From Nakamurella sp. A5-74 (GTDB taxonomy: Bacteria; Actinomycetota; Actinomycetes; Mycobacteriales; Nakamurellaceae), in assembly GCF_040438885.1 (NCBI RefSeq), contig NZ_CP159218.1, positions 62,001 through 126,000 of the forward strand: a DNA stretch of 64,000 nt. Direction: 5' to 3'. The notes beneath the pieces are model-generated. The model saw only the letters and a list, made by a program, of their open reading frames with translations, made no database searches and was not told where the DNA came from. The translations under genes were made by a program, and so were the position numbers. Shown here one piece after another: positions 51,368 to 60,457 of the stretch; position 1 is the stretch's first letter, and the number at the start of each line of letters is the position of its first letter.

Positions 51368-52285
51368 ATGTCCGTTTCCGCTCCCACCCCGCGAGCACAG
51401 ACCATTCTGGTTACCGGCGCCACCGGTGACGTGGGCGGCGCCCTGGTCGACCGCCTCGTCGAGCTCGGAGCGCCGTTCACCGTGATGTGCCGACGGCAGG
51501 ACCAGCTCGATGCTTTCGCCGCCCGGGGCATCCAGGGTGTGCGCGGTGACTTCGCAGACCCCTCCACCCTGCGCAGCGCGTTGGAAGGCTGCGATCAGCT
51601 GTTCCTGCTCCCGCCTGCCGGAACAGAGCAGTTCACCCGCGATCGCGACGCCATCGATGCCGCCGGCGCCGCGGGTGTGCGGCACGTGGTCAAGGTGTCC
51701 ACGGCCGACGCGAACCCGGAATCCGCGATCCCCTGGGCCCGCGACCACGCCCGCGCCGACGCCCACCTCGAATCCAGTGGTCTGGCCTGGACTCGGCTGC
51801 AACCCGCGGCGTTCATGAAGAACCTGCTCCTGGAAGCTCCGGCCATCCGGCGCGGGTTCCTCCCCCAGACCGGCGGACACGGAGCCACCGCCTGGATCGA
51901 TGCCCCCGACATCGCAGTCGCCGCCGCCCGGGTGCTGACGGACAGCACCCGGCAAGGCGGGACCGGCAGTGCGGGCCGCAGCTACATCCTCACCGGGACC
52001 CCCGCCACGTCGTATCCCCAGATCGCCGAGATGATGACCGACCTACTGAGCCGACGCGTGCGCTACCTGCACGTCCCCGCTCCGTTGATGTACCTCATCC
52101 TCCGGCTGACCGGATCGCCGAACTGGGAAGCCCGCGGGCTGATCCGTCAATTCGTCGACGTCGTCCGCCGTGGACACGACAACGGCCGCCTCACCACCGG
52201 CGACTTGGCCGAGCTCATCGAACGCGCACCCACCAGCCTTGCCGCGTTCATCCGGGCCCACCGCGACGAACTGCTCGGCGCATGA
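51368..52285 (+). CDS. NmrA-like NAD(P)-binding protein
   Basis: A 305-residue short-chain-dehydrogenase-fold protein. The nucleotide-binding motif is TILVTGATGDVGGALVDRLV and RRQDQLDA follows the second strand. Later landmarks are HVVKVSTADANPESAIPWAR and LAWTRLQPAAFMKNLLLEAP. NmrA-like proteins act as quinone reductases or redox sensors. It is divergent from, and probably controlled by, the MarR regulator. It looks intact, unlike its surroundings. Confidence 0.9.
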   Translation: MSVSAPTPRAQTILVTGATGDVGGALVDRLVELGAPFTVMCRRQDQLDAFAARGIQGVRGDFADPSTLRSALEGCDQLFLLPPAGTEQFTRDRDAIDAAGAAGVRHVVKVSTADANPESAIPWARDHARADAHLESSGLAWTRLQPAAFMKNLLLEAPAIRRGFLPQTGGHGATAWIDAPDIAVAAARVLTDSTRQGGTGSAGRSYILTGTPATSYPQIAEMMTDLLSRRVRYLHVPAPLMYLILRLTGSPNWEARGLIRQFVDVVRRGHDNGRLTTGDLAELIERAPTSLAAFIRAHRDELLGA

Positions 52286-52350
52286 CAGCAGACCAATCCC
52301 GCGGGTCAGGTCGGTGCTAGCCGGCACGCCGGAGCCGGAGCCGGAGCCCT

Positions 52351-53010
52351 TCAAGTATCAACGTGTAGTCGGGGTCTGAACCCGCCGGACTCCAGCAGTG
52401 ATCTGGCGATGTAGTGGGTGAGGTTCCGGAAGCCGAGGGCTGATCCGCGTAGGTGCTCGAGCCTGCCGTTGATGGCCTCGGTCGGTCCGTTGGATGTGCC
52501 GGTCCGGTTGATGTAGGCCATGACGTCCGCGGCTCGTTTGACCAGGATTCGACCCGGTCGGCGGAGCTCGATGAGGACCTTCGGGACCCCGTCTCTGAGA
52601 CGATCGATCACTGCTCGCCGCTCGGTAGCTCCGACTTAGCGGTCGGTGCTGCGGTACGCGCGACGAGGCGCCGATAGGCCTCAGGTCGCTTCGACCCCGG
52701 CGTGGTCGAGGTCCGTGAACAGCGCGGTCGGTCGGGCGCGTTGCCGGTCGGTGAGCAGATCCGTACCGGTGTGCACCCCCGGCGGACCCGATGCAGCGGG
52801 TCGTCCTTGCGGCCCTGCCGGCCGTGCAGTTCGTGATGTACCCGCCGGCGGTACTCATCGAGGGCCTGACCGGCGAGCGGACCACCTAGAACAGGTCCAT
52901 CACCGCGACCGCATCCGGGAGCTCCTCGGTGGTGGCGGTCTTGAACCCAGTGAAGCCGTCCATCGCGACCACCTCCAAGCGGCTGCACCACAACGGATCC
53001 CGCTGCCCAC
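52351..53010 (-). pseudogene. ISL3-family transposase remnant
   Basis: The minus strand gives MDGFTGFKTATTEELPDAV (first catalytic Asp), LAGQALDEYRRRVHHELHGR, QGRKDDPLH, then RVRRG in another frame. The C-terminus is RLRDGVPKVLIELRRPGRIL, GTSNGPTEAINGRLEHLRGS (catalytic Glu) and ALGFRNLTHYIARSLLESGG. The pieces are in three frames and the N-terminal third is missing. No terminal repeats were found. Confidence 0.75.
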
Positions 53011-53081
53011 CGGAACCCCGTGATTACAGCTGAGACTGCTCGATCGGGCCGGGACCCGAGGCGTGAACTACGCTGCCGAGA

Positions 53082-53417
53082 ATGTCCACCGCCTTCTGGG
53101 TCTGCGCCGCCATCACAGCGATCAGCGGGTTCGTCAGCCTGGGCTACTCGATAGCAGCCCTACGGGCCGCCACACCATCAAAGCGCACCAGTTCGATGTA
53201 CGCAGCCGCCAGAAGCCTTGCCCTGGCCCTCGCCGCAGTCGTGGCGATCTTCGCAGGCTCCCCTGACTTCCTGGCCGCCATCGCTCTGACCATGACCGTC
53301 GTACAAGCTGCGGACGCAGCGATCGGAGCTCTCATCCACGATCGACTCAAGACCATCGGGCCCGCAGCCACGGCCGCGGTGAACGCAGTCGCCCTGGTGT
53401 GGCTGCTCTCGCAATAG
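53082..53417 (+). CDS. Small membrane protein, DUF4267-like
   Basis: A 111-residue protein with four hydrophobic segments: STAFWVCAAITAISGFVSLG, ARSLALALAAVVAIFAG, DFLAAIALTMTVVQAADAAI and PAATAAVNAVALVWLLSQ. The layout, with Asp in the third segment, resembles small DUF4267-type membrane proteins; function unknown. Start ATG at 53082. Confidence 0.6.
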   Translation: MSTAFWVCAAITAISGFVSLGYSIAALRAATPSKRTSSMYAAARSLALALAAVVAIFAGSPDFLAAIALTMTVVQAADAAIGALIHDRLKTIGPAATAAVNAVALVWLLSQ

Positions 53418-53461
53418 TCTCGTCACAGACGCAGCGGGACATCGTCGGGCCTGGTGAGACC
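53418..53461. repeat. GTCTCGTC...GGTGAGAC element
   Basis: Starts GTCTCGTC and ends GGTGAGAC, 44 bases, immediately after the stop of the small membrane protein. The ends match the 28-bp repeat family of the 9-24 kb region, but the interior does not, so membership is doubtful. Confidence 0.3.
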
Positions 53462-53855
53462 AACCGACAACGCGGAAAATTCTGTCCACCCATGTTTCAG
53501 TGGGCTCTCCGTCGTGATGCGGCCGTTCTTCCGGCACAGCTGCAGGACGCCCTGCGGGAATGCCCCGGGGTGCGGCCGTTCTGCGACTGCATCCGCGCCG
53601 GGAGTAGCAGTCCGGGGAGCCAGTGCAGTCGTGGCGGGCAGCGAGCAAATCCGGACATGCGGCACAGCGGAGCCGCCATCGAGCACGGTGCCGGGAACGC
53701 AGAACTATTCCTCGTACGGATGAATGAGTGCACCGGGGGGTAGGAAGACGTTGCAGGCAGAGGATGACGAGACCGACGAGCCCGGGACGGCGCCGCCGGA
53801 TCACCAGGTCACACCCGCGGCGCGTCCAGTCGTTCACAGTCCATTCGGAGGTCCC
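53462..53855. other. Spacer without recognisable gene
   Basis: 394 bases before the solute-binding protein gene. Short open frames on both strands show no family sequence. The promoter of the ABC operon should be in its last part. Confidence 0.4.
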
Positions 53856-55163
53856 ATGCAGCTCAACAGACGTCAGGTTCTCAGATCGGCCGGTGCGCTC
53901 TCAGTGGGCGCCACGCTCGCCGCGTGCGGGTTCACGAAGTCCACGGACTCTGCGCCGACCGGGGCCGCCGGCACCGGCGACCTCACATTCACCACCTGGG
54001 GCACCGACAGCGAGCTGGCCGGCTTCAACACCGCGATCGCCGCCTTCGAGAAGGCGAACCCCGGGACCAAGGTCGCGCTGAACGCCGTCCCGTTCCAGCA
54101 GATGTTCCCCAACATCGACGCCCAGCTGCAGTCGAACACCGCGCCGGACGTCTTCCGCGTCGACTACGACAACCTCGGCACCTACGCGGGACGCGGCCAG
54201 CTGCTCGACCTGACGGGCAAGATCGAGGCCACCGCCGGAGACGCGTTCACCGACTCGATGTGGCAGGCAGTGCAGTACGACGGCAAGCCCTACGGCATGC
54301 CGCACCACACCGACACCTCGGCGATCCTCTACAACAAGGCGGCGTTCACGGCGGCCGGGATCACCGCCGTACCGACCACCGTTGACACCGCGTGGACCTG
54401 GGAGGAGTTCGAGGCCGTCGCCGTCAAGTTGCAGAAGTCGTTGCCCGCCAAGAAATACCCGTTCGCCTACAACTGGCAGGGACAGGGCGTCACCCGCTGG
54501 CTCAGCTGGCTGTTCCAGGCCGACGGCCGGTTCCTCACCGAGGACCTCACCGCTCCCGCCATCGATTCGGCCCAGGGTCGGGCAGCGATCGACTTCACCA
54601 AGGGCTTCTTCACCAAGAAGTACGTGCCGGAGAACAGCTCGGTGAAGTCGTCCACCTACGCCAGCGACCTGTTCTTCTCCGAGACGGTGGCGATGGTCTT
54701 CGGGGGCGCGTTCCTGCTTCCGGATGCCGCGAAGCTGGCGAAGTTCGAATGGGGCGCCACCTACTCGCCGCGCAACAAGCGCGGCGGCGGCGATCTCGGC
54801 GGCAACGCACTGGTCGCGACGGCGGGTACGCAGCGGGGCGACGTCGCTGCCAAGTTCCTGCAGTTCATGACGCAGCAGCAGACGATGAAGGACTTCTGCG
54901 TCACCGCCAGCCTGCTGCCCACCCGGAAGGATCTGATCACCTCCGGCCTCGCGTTCGCCGCCCGGCCTGAGTTGTCGCCGATCTTCCTCGGCCAGGCCAC
55001 CACCGTGCAGCCCTCGGATGCGAAGCAGGTCGCCTCCAAGAACATGGCGGCGATCAACCTGGTACTCAGCGATCAGCTGGAGCGGGCATTCAACTCGGGC
55101 CAGAGCACCGACGACACCATCGCCGGCATCACGGCCGGGATCAAGACGGCCCTCGCGCGGTGA
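53856..55163 (+). CDS. ABC sugar importer, solute-binding lipoprotein
   Basis: A 435-residue family 1 binding protein. The N-terminus MQLNRRQVLRSAGALSVGAT has twin Arg and leads to lipobox LAAC, so export may be by Tat. Body motifs are DLTFTTWGTDSELAGFNTAI, SNTAPDVFRVDYDNLGTYAG, GMPHHTDTSAILYNKAAFTA and ETVAMVFGGAFLLPDAAKL. It is followed by two permeases in overlapping frames and no ATPase. The substrate is an unknown sugar; no glycosidase is adjacent. Confidence 0.95.
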   Translation: MQLNRRQVLRSAGALSVGATLAACGFTKSTDSAPTGAAGTGDLTFTTWGTDSELAGFNTAIAAFEKANPGTKVALNAVPFQQMFPNIDAQLQSNTAPDVFRVDYDNLGTYAGRGQLLDLTGKIEATAGDAFTDSMWQAVQYDGKPYGMPHHTDTSAILYNKAAFTAAGITAVPTTVDTAWTWEEFEAVAVKLQKSLPAKKYPFAYNWQGQGVTRWLSWLFQADGRFLTEDLTAPAIDSAQGRAAIDFTKGFFTKKYVPENSSVKSSTYASDLFFSETVAMVFGGAFLLPDAAKLAKFEWGATYSPRNKRGGGDLGGNALVATAGTQRGDVAAKFLQFMTQQQTMKDFCVTASLLPTRKDLITSGLAFAARPELSPIFLGQATTVQPSDAKQVASKNMAAINLVLSDQLERAFNSGQSTDDTIAGITAGIKTALAR

Positions 55164-56113
55164 CGCTCACCGATTCGCTGCGCCAACGCGGCCCGGCGGA
55201 GAGTCCTCGGAAGCGCGCCGGCGCTCCCGTCGGACTGCGCAGCCGGCGCGCGCGGGAAGCGGCGACCGGGTACGCATTCCTGTTGCCCAGCTTGGTGTTG
55301 CTGGGGTTGTTCCTGTTCCTGCCGCTGGTCTGGGCGCTGTTCATCAGCTTCCAGCAGACGAACGGCTTCGGCGACGGCCGGTACGTCGGATTCGACAACT
55401 ACCGCCGGCTGCTCAGCGACCCGGTCTTCTGGCGCTCGACGGTGAACACTGCACTGTTCACCGTCATCGTCGTGCCCGTCAGCATGGCGCTCGGTCTCGG
55501 CGCAGCCGTCCTGATGAACTCGGTGTTGCCTGCGCGCGGGCTGTTCCGCACGGTCATCGTGCTGCCGATGGTCATCTCCGGTGTCGCAACGGCGTTGATC
55601 GGCGTGCTGGTGTTCGACCAGAACAATGGCATCGCCAACAAGCTGTTGGGCGCCATCGGGTTCGGTGACGTGCCCTGGCAGTCCAGCGGTTTCGGTGCGT
55701 TCGCCTCCGTGGTGCTGGTGACGTTGTGGTGGCGTATCGGCTTCAACATGATCATCTATCTGGCCGGGCTGCAGGGGATCGCTCCCGACCTGTACGAATC
55801 GGCCAAGCTCGAGGGTGCCGGTGGTTGGCAGCAGTTCCGGCACATCACCTGGCCGATGGTCGGGCCGTCGACGTTCTTCCTGCTGATCATGAACGTCATC
55901 TACTCCTTCCAGGTGTTCGACCTGGTCTTCGTACTCACCCAGGGCGGTCCCGGAAACTCGACATCCGTGCTGGTGACGTACGCCTACGAGAACGGCTTCG
56001 TCACCCGGGATCAGGGGTACGCCGCCGCGATCGGGATGTTCCTGCTGGTGGTCACGGTCATCTTCACGGTGATCCAGTGGCGGGCCAGCCGTACGAGAGA
56101 CCTGGTGGACTGA
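55160..56113 (+). CDS. ABC sugar importer permease (MalF-like)
   Basis: A 317-residue permease with six predicted helices. The first is FLLPSLVLLGLFLFLPLVWA; the EAA loop is LYESAKLEGAGGWQQFRHIT. The GTG start overlaps the stop of the binding-protein gene (GTGA). Confidence 0.95.
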   Translation: MTLTDSLRQRGPAESPRKRAGAPVGLRSRRAREAATGYAFLLPSLVLLGLFLFLPLVWALFISFQQTNGFGDGRYVGFDNYRRLLSDPVFWRSTVNTALFTVIVVPVSMALGLGAAVLMNSVLPARGLFRTVIVLPMVISGVATALIGVLVFDQNNGIANKLLGAIGFGDVPWQSSGFGAFASVVLVTLWWRIGFNMIIYLAGLQGIAPDLYESAKLEGAGGWQQFRHITWPMVGPSTFFLLIMNVIYSFQVFDLVFVLTQGGPGNSTSVLVTYAYENGFVTRDQGYAAAIGMFLLVVTVIFTVIQWRASRTRDLVD

Positions 56114-56997
56114 TGGCCGTCATTCCCTCCACCCCGGTGGCGCCCGGACCGGTCCGGGCGACGGCGAACCGCGTGCGGCCGCGAGATGGTCGCTTCAAGG
56201 CGGTCCGATTGCTGGCTGCGATCGTGGTGGCCGTGGTGTTGCTGTTCCCGCTGTACTGGATGGTGGTCGTCGCCATCTCACCGCGCGAGGAGCTGCTCAC
56301 GACCCAGGTCCGGTTGTGGCCCGGGCGCTTCACGATGGAGAACTTCGACCGGATCTTCTCCTCGTTCCCGGTTGCGACCTGGTTCGGCAACTCGGTAGCG
56401 ATCACCGTGGTGGTCACCCTGATCACCGTGGTGGTGAACCTGTTGGCGGGCTACGCCTTTGCGCATCTGCGCTTCCCCGGGAACTCCGCGGTGTTCCTGC
56501 TGCTGCTCAGCACGCTGATGCTGCCCGTGCAGGTGATCATGGTGTCGCAGTTCCAGCTGATCACCGATCTCAACATCTACGGAACCTATTGGGGCGTCAT
56601 ACTTCCGACGGCCGCGTCTGCGTTCGGGGTGTTCCTGGCACGACAGTTCATCCTCGGCATCCCGCGTGAGGTTATCGAGGCCGCACGGGTCGACGGTGCC
56701 GGTCCGTGGCGGGTGTTCCTCCGCATCGTGTTACCGCTGTGCAAGCCGCTGATCGCGGTGCTGGTCCTGCTCACGGTCATGTCTACCTGGAACGACTTCA
56801 GCTGGCCACTCATCGCGCTCAAGGAGAACAGCCTGTTCACGTTGCCGATCGGGCTGCTCTACCTGCAGGGTCAGTTCGGCTCCGACTACGGCGCCACCAT
56901 GGCTTTCGCGCTGCTCTCCGTCCTGCCGATCGTCCTGCTGTTCCTGTTGTTCCAGCGTTACTTCGTCCAAGGCTTCACCCGTAGCGGCATCAAGTAG
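56113..56997 (+). CDS. ABC sugar importer permease (MalG-like)
   Basis: A 294-residue permease with six predicted helices and EAA loop PREVIEAARVDGAGPWRVFL. The ATG overlaps the preceding stop (TGATG). With the MalF-like partner it forms the channel of the importer. A GC-rich repeat region follows. Confidence 0.95.
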   Translation: MAVIPSTPVAPGPVRATANRVRPRDGRFKAVRLLAAIVVAVVLLFPLYWMVVVAISPREELLTTQVRLWPGRFTMENFDRIFSSFPVATWFGNSVAITVVVTLITVVVNLLAGYAFAHLRFPGNSAVFLLLLSTLMLPVQVIMVSQFQLITDLNIYGTYWGVILPTAASAFGVFLARQFILGIPREVIEAARVDGAGPWRVFLRIVLPLCKPLIAVLVLLTVMSTWNDFSWPLIALKENSLFTLPIGLLYLQGQFGSDYGATMAFALLSVLPIVLLFLLFQRYFVQGFTRSGIK

Positions 56998-57029
56998 CCC
57001 ACCGAGGCTGCGGAGGCGCGGTCGACGAC

Positions 57030-57100
57030 GGGATCTCAACTCACTCCGTCCGCTGGATCATCGTGGTTCGCTGGTCGAGCGACGAAGGAGTCGAGACTTG
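57030..57100. repeat. Intergenic palindromic repeat, copy 2
   Basis: GGGATCTCAACTCACTCCGT begins the unit and GTCGAGCGACGAAGGAGTCG ends it; the two outer parts are roughly inverted relative to each other. The first part recurs at 58290-58310 as GATCTCGACTCACTCCGT. Confidence 0.5.
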
Positions 57101-57140
57101 CATCGGATCCCCCTTCCCGGTCACGGGGTACAGGAATCAC

Positions 57141-57152
57141 GTTGTGCACAAC
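57141..57152. promoter_or_regulatory. Putative OhrR operator
   Basis: GTTGTGCACAAC is a perfect 12-base palindrome, 24 bases before the OhrR-like start. A half-site GTGCAACC follows at 57161-57168. Location suggests autoregulation. Confidence 0.5.
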
Positions 57153-57176
57153 CGGAGTGTGTGCAACCATAGAGCC

Positions 57177-57665
57177 ATGCCGGTGACCGACGAGATGGTG
57201 TGCTTCGCGCTCTACGCGGCGACCCGCGCCACCAGCCAGGCCTATCGCACGGCCCTGGAACCGTGGGGCCTGACGTATCCGCAGTATCTGGTGCTGGTGA
57301 CACTGTGGGTCGAGGGCGACCAGACGGTGAGCTCGCTCGGGGAGCTGTTGCAGTTGGATTCCGGGACGCTCTCGCCGCTGCTGCGGCGGATGGAGCAGGC
57401 GGGCCTGCTCACCAGGGAACGCCGTTCGCGGGACGAGCGGATCGTCACGATCAGGACCACCGAACAGGCTCGCAGGCTACGCACCGAACTCGCCCACATC
57501 CCGCAGACCATCGCCCGCGGTACCGGCCTCCCGGACCAGGAAGCGGCCGGCGCCATGATCGCCACCCTGCGGCACCTGACCACCACCATGCAGGCGGTCG
57601 CCGCAGGCACATCACGAGCAGCCGGACCGGCTGCCGACAACCGGGTCGACGTCGCCCACCACTGA
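57177..57665 (+). CDS. ohrR: OhrR-like MarR-family peroxide sensor
   Basis: A 162-residue MarR protein starting MPVTDEMVCFALYAATRATS. The Cys in VCFALYAATR sits where OhrR proteins carry their peroxide-reactive Cys, and the following YPQYLVLVTLWVEGDQTV is typical. The wing is RRSRDERIVTIRTTEQA. It is followed 61 bases later by ohr, so it should repress ohr until oxidised by organic hydroperoxide. A perfect palindrome lies just upstream. Confidence 0.88.
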   Translation: MPVTDEMVCFALYAATRATSQAYRTALEPWGLTYPQYLVLVTLWVEGDQTVSSLGELLQLDSGTLSPLLRRMEQAGLLTRERRSRDERIVTIRTTEQARRLRTELAHIPQTIARGTGLPDQEAAGAMIATLRHLTTTMQAVAAGTSRAAGPAADNRVDVAHH

Positions 57666-57726
57666 ACGTCCACCACCACCCGGCTCAGCGGACACCCCGT
57701 CGACGAGCCGATCGAGAGGAATCACC

Positions 57727-58149
57727 ATGGACACGCTGTACACCGCCGAAGCCCTGGCCACCGGCGAGGGCCGCAACGGCCACGTCACCACCACCGACGG
57801 CCGGGTCGACCTCGATCTCGCCATCCCGCCGGAGATGGGCGGCTCGGGTGAGGGCGCCAATCCCGAGCAGCTGTTCGCGGCCGGCTACGCCGCGTGCTTC
57901 CACTCCGCGCTGCAGAGCGTCGCCCGGGTACAGAAGGTGAAGATCGCGAACTCGACCGTCGGCGGTCGGGTGTCCATCGGCTCGAACGGGAACGGTGGGT
58001 TCGGACTGGCCGTGCAGCTCGAGGTGGTCATCCCCGGGCTGGACCACGAGCAGGCCCGAGCCTTGGCGGATGCCGCGCACCAGGTGTGCCCGTATTCCAA
58101 CGCCACCCGCGGCAACATCGAGGTCACCATCACGGTGTCCGACGACTGA
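57727..58149 (+). CDS. ohr: Organic hydroperoxide resistance protein
   Basis: A 140-residue Ohr/OsmC protein that reduces organic hydroperoxides with two Cys. The reactive Cys is in FAAGYAACFHSALQSVAR and the resolving Cys is in DAAHQVCPYSNATRGNIE. The N-terminus MDTLYTAEALATGEGRNGHV is typical. GAGAGGAATCACC precedes the ATG. It is linked to the ohrR-like gene upstream. Confidence 0.95.
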   Translation: MDTLYTAEALATGEGRNGHVTTTDGRVDLDLAIPPEMGGSGEGANPEQLFAAGYAACFHSALQSVARVQKVKIANSTVGGRVSIGSNGNGGFGLAVQLEVVIPGLDHEQARALADAAHQVCPYSNATRGNIEVTITVSDD

Positions 58150-58159
58150 TCGTGCTCTG

Positions 58160-58345
58160 ACGGGATCTGGTCTCCTTCGTCGCTCGATCACCGAGGATTT
58201 CGGTGGTCCCCTTCGTCGCTCAGGACAGGGAGCAAGCGAGGAACGAGCGCGTCGAGATCTCGTTGGGCCGGAATCAGGTTCCGACCGATCTCGACTCACT
58301 CCGTTCGCTCGATCACCGAGCAATTCACTCGATCACCGTTGCACC
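58160..58345. repeat. Intergenic palindromic repeat cluster, copy 3
   Basis: Contains several related units: CTTCGTCGCTCGATCACCGA, CCCTTCGTCGCTCAGGACAG, AAGCGAGGAACGAGCGCGTC and GATCTCGACTCACTCCGTTC followed by GCTCGATCACCGAG. Units are partly inverted relative to each other. It fills the spacer between ohr and the MDR gene. Confidence 0.55.
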
Positions 58346-58371
58346 ACAACTACTTCCAGTGAGGAACCACC

Positions 58372-59349
58372 ATGCGCACCATCATCCACGAGACCTTCGG
58401 TGAGCCGGAGGACGTGCTGACCGTCCAGGACCGCCCGTTGCCCGAGCCCGGTGCGGGTGAGGTCCGGATCAGGACCCTGCTCGCAGCGATCCACAACCAC
58501 GACCTCTGGACGGTCCGCGGCAGTTACGGCTTCAAGCCGGACCTCCCGGCGCGGGCCGGTACCGAGGCCGTCGGAATCGTGGATGCAGTCGGTGAGGGAG
58601 TCACGGGACTGACCGTCGGTCAGCGGGTCGCCTCGGGCGGCAGCTTCGGCGCCTGGGCCGAGTACTTCACCACTCCGGCGGCCGGCCTGATCCCCGTTCC
58701 CGATGCGATCGGCGATGGCGCTGCGGCGCAACTGGTCTCGATGCCGTTCAGCGCCATCAGCCTGCTGCACTTCCTCGACCTGCAGCCCGGGGACTGGCTG
58801 GCACAGAACGCCGCGAACGGGGCTGTCGGACGGATGGTCGCCCAACTCGGAGCAGCCCGCGGACTGAACGTGGTCGGCCTCGTCCGCCGCGCTGCGGGCG
58901 TCGACGAGCTCGAGAGCCAGGGCATCGGAAACATCGTCGCCACCGACGCCGACGGTTGGCAGGACCAGGTGAAGGCGATCACCGGCGGAGCTCCCATCCG
59001 CGCCGGGGTCGAATCGCTCGGTGGGCGCGCAGCCGGCGATCTGCTCGGCCTGCTGGCTGAGAGCGGCACGCTGGTTGCTTTCGGATCGATGAACTCGCCG
59101 ATCCTGAACCTCAGCGCCGGCGACCTCATCTTCAAGCAGGCGATCGTCAAGGGCTTCTGGGGTGCCGTGGTCAGTAGGGACATGGCGCCCGAACTCAAGG
59201 GTGAGCTGTTCCGTGAGCTGATCCAGCGGGTCCTGGCCGGCGAGCTGACGCTTCCGGTCGAGGCCACCTACTCCTTCGACGACGTCACCGACGCCGTCCG
59301 GGCAAGCCTCGGCGTCGGCCGGATCGGCAAGGTCCTGCTCCGTCCCTGA
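58372..59349 (+). CDS. MDR-family oxidoreductase (quinone/enoyl reductase type)
   Basis: A 325-residue zinc-free medium-chain reductase. GEVRIRTLLAAIHNHDLWTV, LPARAGTEAVGIVDAVGEGV and WLAQNAANGAVGRMVAQLGA (nucleotide-binding region) are typical of the quinone oxidoreductase and 2-enoyl thioester reductase group. The zinc-binding Cys/His of alcohol dehydrogenases are absent. It uses NADPH; substrate unknown. Its place after ohr suggests a stress-related role but no operon link is shown. Confidence 0.9.
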   Translation: MRTIIHETFGEPEDVLTVQDRPLPEPGAGEVRIRTLLAAIHNHDLWTVRGSYGFKPDLPARAGTEAVGIVDAVGEGVTGLTVGQRVASGGSFGAWAEYFTTPAAGLIPVPDAIGDGAAAQLVSMPFSAISLLHFLDLQPGDWLAQNAANGAVGRMVAQLGAARGLNVVGLVRRAAGVDELESQGIGNIVATDADGWQDQVKAITGGAPIRAGVESLGGRAAGDLLGLLAESGTLVAFGSMNSPILNLSAGDLIFKQAIVKGFWGAVVSRDMAPELKGELFRELIQRVLAGELTLPVEATYSFDDVTDAVRASLGVGRIGKVLLRP

Positions 59350-59400
59350 CGTGAGGAATGAGTCGCGACGTCGGCGAACGGTTCTGCTGCCGAGCAACGC

Positions 59401-59649
59401 TCAGGCCCGCTGCTCGGCGACCGACAGCGTTCGATCCACAGCTGCGCCGCCCGGCACGATCGCACTCCTCGCCGCGGGGACGGCTCCCGGTGCTGCGACC
59501 AGGTCGATCCGGCGTGCGCCGCAGCCGGTGCACCGGACGTAGCGGATCACCCCCTCGAGAGTGCGGTGGCTCGATTCGGTGCACCAGCCGTGCTCGTGGG
59601 CGCGCACAGTGGCGATGGATGTGCACAGGACGTCCGTTTCGGCGCTCAT
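59401..59649 (-). CDS. Small CxxC protein
   Basis: An 82-residue protein starting MSAETDVLCTSIATVRAHEH. The central IRYVRCTGCGARRIDLV has a CxxC metal-binding knuckle, with further Cys and His upstream (HGWCTESSH). No exact family recognised. It is divergent from the CGNR protein with a 26-base gap, so they likely share a regulatory region. Confidence 0.55.
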   Translation of the reverse strand: MSAETDVLCTSIATVRAHEHGWCTESSHRTLEGVIRYVRCTGCGARRIDLVAAPGAVPAARSAIVPGGAAVDRTLSVAEQRA

Positions 59650-59675
59650 CCGACCGACTCTGCTGTAATGTCGTT

Positions 59676-60209
59676 GTGCATCTCAACCCTTACGGCGAGT
59701 ACGCCGTTCTGCTGGCCGCCTCCCTCGCCGACGACTGGCCCACCGATCGCGACGGCATCGTCGCGCGTGCCCACGAGGCAGGGATGACGATGACGTTCCG
59801 GGAAGCGGCAGACGACCATCTCCGCATTCGTGCCGTCCTGGACGATTGGTTACGCGTCGTCGACGCCGCAGACCCGCACGAGCGCGCAGCGCTGCTGAAC
59901 GATCAGATGGCCAGAGCCACCGCGTATCCGCGGATGACGGACCACGACGGCGAGGGTTGGCACCTGCACTACCGGGACGAAGACCTGCCGCTGCCACGAG
60001 TGCTCGCCGCGATCTTCTCCGTCGGCACCGCCCTGCACCTGACCACGCGCGGGATGGACAGGCTGCGCCGCTGCGAAGCCGGGCGCCATCCCGGAGATGA
60101 CTGCAGGAACGTGGTCTGTGACGTCACCCGCAACGGCCGGCAGCGGTACTGCTCGGTGCGTTGCGCCAACCGAGCGGCGGTCCGCCGGCACCGGGCGAGG
60201 TCCTCCTGA
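59676..60209 (+). CDS. CGNR zinc-finger/ABATE-domain protein
   Basis: A 177-residue protein. The N-terminal ABATE-like part (LNPYGEYAVLLAASLADDWP and LRIRAVLDDWLRVVDAADPH) is followed by a C-terminal zinc finger: LRRCEAGRHPGDDCRNVVCD and RNGRQRYCSVRCANRAAVRR. The CSVRCANRAAVRR motif is the CGNR type. Likely a stress-linked transcription regulator. The GTG at 59676 is the first start in frame with good N-terminal sequence. Confidence 0.88.
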   Translation: MHLNPYGEYAVLLAASLADDWPTDRDGIVARAHEAGMTMTFREAADDHLRIRAVLDDWLRVVDAADPHERAALLNDQMARATAYPRMTDHDGEGWHLHYRDEDLPLPRVLAAIFSVGTALHLTTRGMDRLRRCEAGRHPGDDCRNVVCDVTRNGRQRYCSVRCANRAAVRRHRARSS

Positions 60210-60214
60210 GCAAC

Positions 60215-60267
60215 GGCCCGTCGACAGTGGCCCGTCGACAGGGCGGTTTAGACAGGGCGGTTTCGAC
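60215..60267. repeat. Two short tandem direct repeats
   Basis: GGCCCGTCGACAGT is followed by GGCCCGTCGACAG, then GGCGGTTTAGACAG by GGCGGTTTCGACC. The 248-base spacer between the CGNR gene and the phospholipase otherwise shows nothing certain. Confidence 0.6.
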
Positions 60268-60457
60268 CGCGCAACGCGGTGGATGCGAAGGCGATCGCCA
60301 TTGCGCGCCGCTCACGCCGGTGAGAATACTTTTATTCTCTGCCGATTGACCGCCACACCCATGGACGAGGGGCGTCCGGCGGACGAAACTCGATGCAGCC
60401 CAGCGGATTCTCTGCAGGGTACCGGCCGCGGTCACGGGAATACGCAGGAGATGGCAG

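Noticed and set aside
53418-53461. Thirteenth copy of the 28-bp repeat
   Set aside because: Ends match but length (44) and interior do not; kept only as a low-confidence repeat.
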